DNA from: Candidatus Altarchaeales archaeon A3 | GTDB lineage: Archaea; Altiarchaeota; Altiarchaeia; Altiarchaeales; Altiarchaeaceae | DNA: 5,727 bases | Reading direction: 5' to 3' | Assembly (NCBI GenBank): GCA_002083985.1 | Contig: MTER01000137.1 | Location: 1-5,727 of the forward strand | Notes under the pieces: generated by a model | The model's database searches: none | What the model was told of the DNA's origin: nothing | The model's input: only the letters and a program-made list of their open reading frames with translations | Shown: piece after piece, positions 5,431 through 5,727 of the stretch | Layout of the letters: every line of letters starts with the position of its first letter | Position numbering within the stretch: position 1 is the first letter of the stretch | Program-made: the position numbers and the translations under genes

Positions 5431-5573
5431 TTGATGGCGTATAAAATAGGTGACTTTTTTCGCAATACATAAATTTTAAGATTTTTTTAAGTGGAATTTT
5501 AAAAATATTGCTTTTTATTTTTTTCGATTTATATGTGGTGAGCCCAACGGTCACCTGTCAATTACGCCATCAA
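5431..5573. repeat. 143-base element bounded by inverted repeats, directly after the operon
   Basis: TTGATGGCGTA (5431-5441) has a perfect inverted partner TACGCCATCAA (5563-5573). Six unpaired bases further in, AGGTGAC (5448-5454) is the exact reverse complement of GTCACCT (5550-5556), giving 18 paired positions over 24 bases. A nested pair, GCAATA (5462-5467) and TATTGC (5506-5511), encloses AT-rich sequence. A local hairpin, GGTGA (5537-5541) with TCACC (5551-5555), competes with the outer AGGTGAC arm for the same bases. The element starts immediately after the stop codon at 5428-5430. It could be a structured 3' end, an independent RNA or a miniature inverted-repeat element; there is no clear target-site duplication and no open frame inside. 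Confidence 0.6.
5455..5525 (+). terminator. Poly-T tracts, possible archaeal transcription termination zone
   Basis: Several T-runs on the coding strand follow the last gene: six T at 5455-5460, seven T near 5482-5488, and interrupted T-runs at 5512-5524. Archaeal RNA polymerase terminates at such U-tracts without needing a stable hairpin. Here the tracts lie inside the inverted-repeat element. In DNA this AT-rich the call is tentative. Confidence 0.35.
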
Positions 5574-5727
5574 AAATTTAATAAGGGGTTTGATAAATAG
5601 ATGTAAAAGTAGTGATGTAAGCAAGGTTATGACTGAAAGAAAACTTGTAAAGGATTTATAATTTTTTCAGATTTTTGATCATGCTAAAAATATTTTTTAA
5701 ATTTGTATTTATTATCAGTAAATTTTA
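5574..5727. other. AT-rich non-coding flank
   Basis: I see no gene, tRNA or clear repeat between the inverted-repeat element and the end of the window. The longest ATG frame noticed (5629-5661) is ten codons. A promoter for a gene beyond the window may lie here but cannot be singled out. Confidence 0.4.

Noticed and set aside
5537..5573. Possible cobalamin riboswitch fragment (AGCCCAACGGTCACCTG)
   Set aside because: The conserved B12-box and GCCACTG core are not present, the element is downstream of the operon, and the resemblance is limited to a few bases.
5613..5636. GTGATGT followed by CTGA as a small C/D box RNA
   Set aside because: The boxes are too close together and no second box pair is convincing.

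Overview
The window is AT-rich and has the hallmarks of an archaeon: genes with hardly any Shine-Dalgarno sites, surface proteins with C-terminal membrane anchors and cysteine-rich repeats, and an archaeal-type dockerin tail. The lineage cannot be fixed from the sequence alone; an uncultivated euryarchaeal or DPANN-like genome is a reasonable guess. All convincing genes are on the + strand.

Layout. Bases 2-515 hold the 3' part of a secreted protein with a transcobalamin-like C-terminal domain (DUF4430) followed by a dockerin-type tail. It is interrupted by a frameshift near 218-235. Bases 516-985 are non-coding: a 75-base imperfect palindrome (524-598), AT-rich sequence, and an eroded second copy of the dockerin tail (about 869-961). 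From 986 to 5430 runs a compact operon-like block: a BtuF-type corrinoid/metal-chelate binding protein (986-1780) that continues, after a frameshift, into a surface stalk and membrane anchor (1770-3011); a small acidic protein of unknown function (2996-3256); a CobA/CobO-type cob(I)alamin adenosyltransferase (3267-3812); a DUF71/COG2102 PP-loop ATPase (3818-4507) whose motifs look unlike canonical archaeal Dph6; and a glutaminase-free asparagine-synthetase-like PP-loop protein with a C-terminal zinc ribbon (4462-5430). Bases 5431-5727 are non-coding and begin with a 143-base element bounded by inverted repeats.

How it fits together. Four of the genes point to corrinoids: the transcobalamin-like protein and the BtuF protein outside the membrane, the adenosyltransferase inside, and a DUF71 protein of the type that published comparative genomics linked to B12 salvage. 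The most interesting hypothesis is a corrinoid capture and salvage locus in which two adjacent, overlapping ATP-dependent ligase-type enzymes (DUF71 and AsnB-like) process imported, perhaps deamidated, corrinoids. The substrates of these two enzymes are inferred, not shown. The BtuCD permease is not in the window. Both surface-protein genes carry a frameshift of the same direction, so either sequence error or real decay must be considered.
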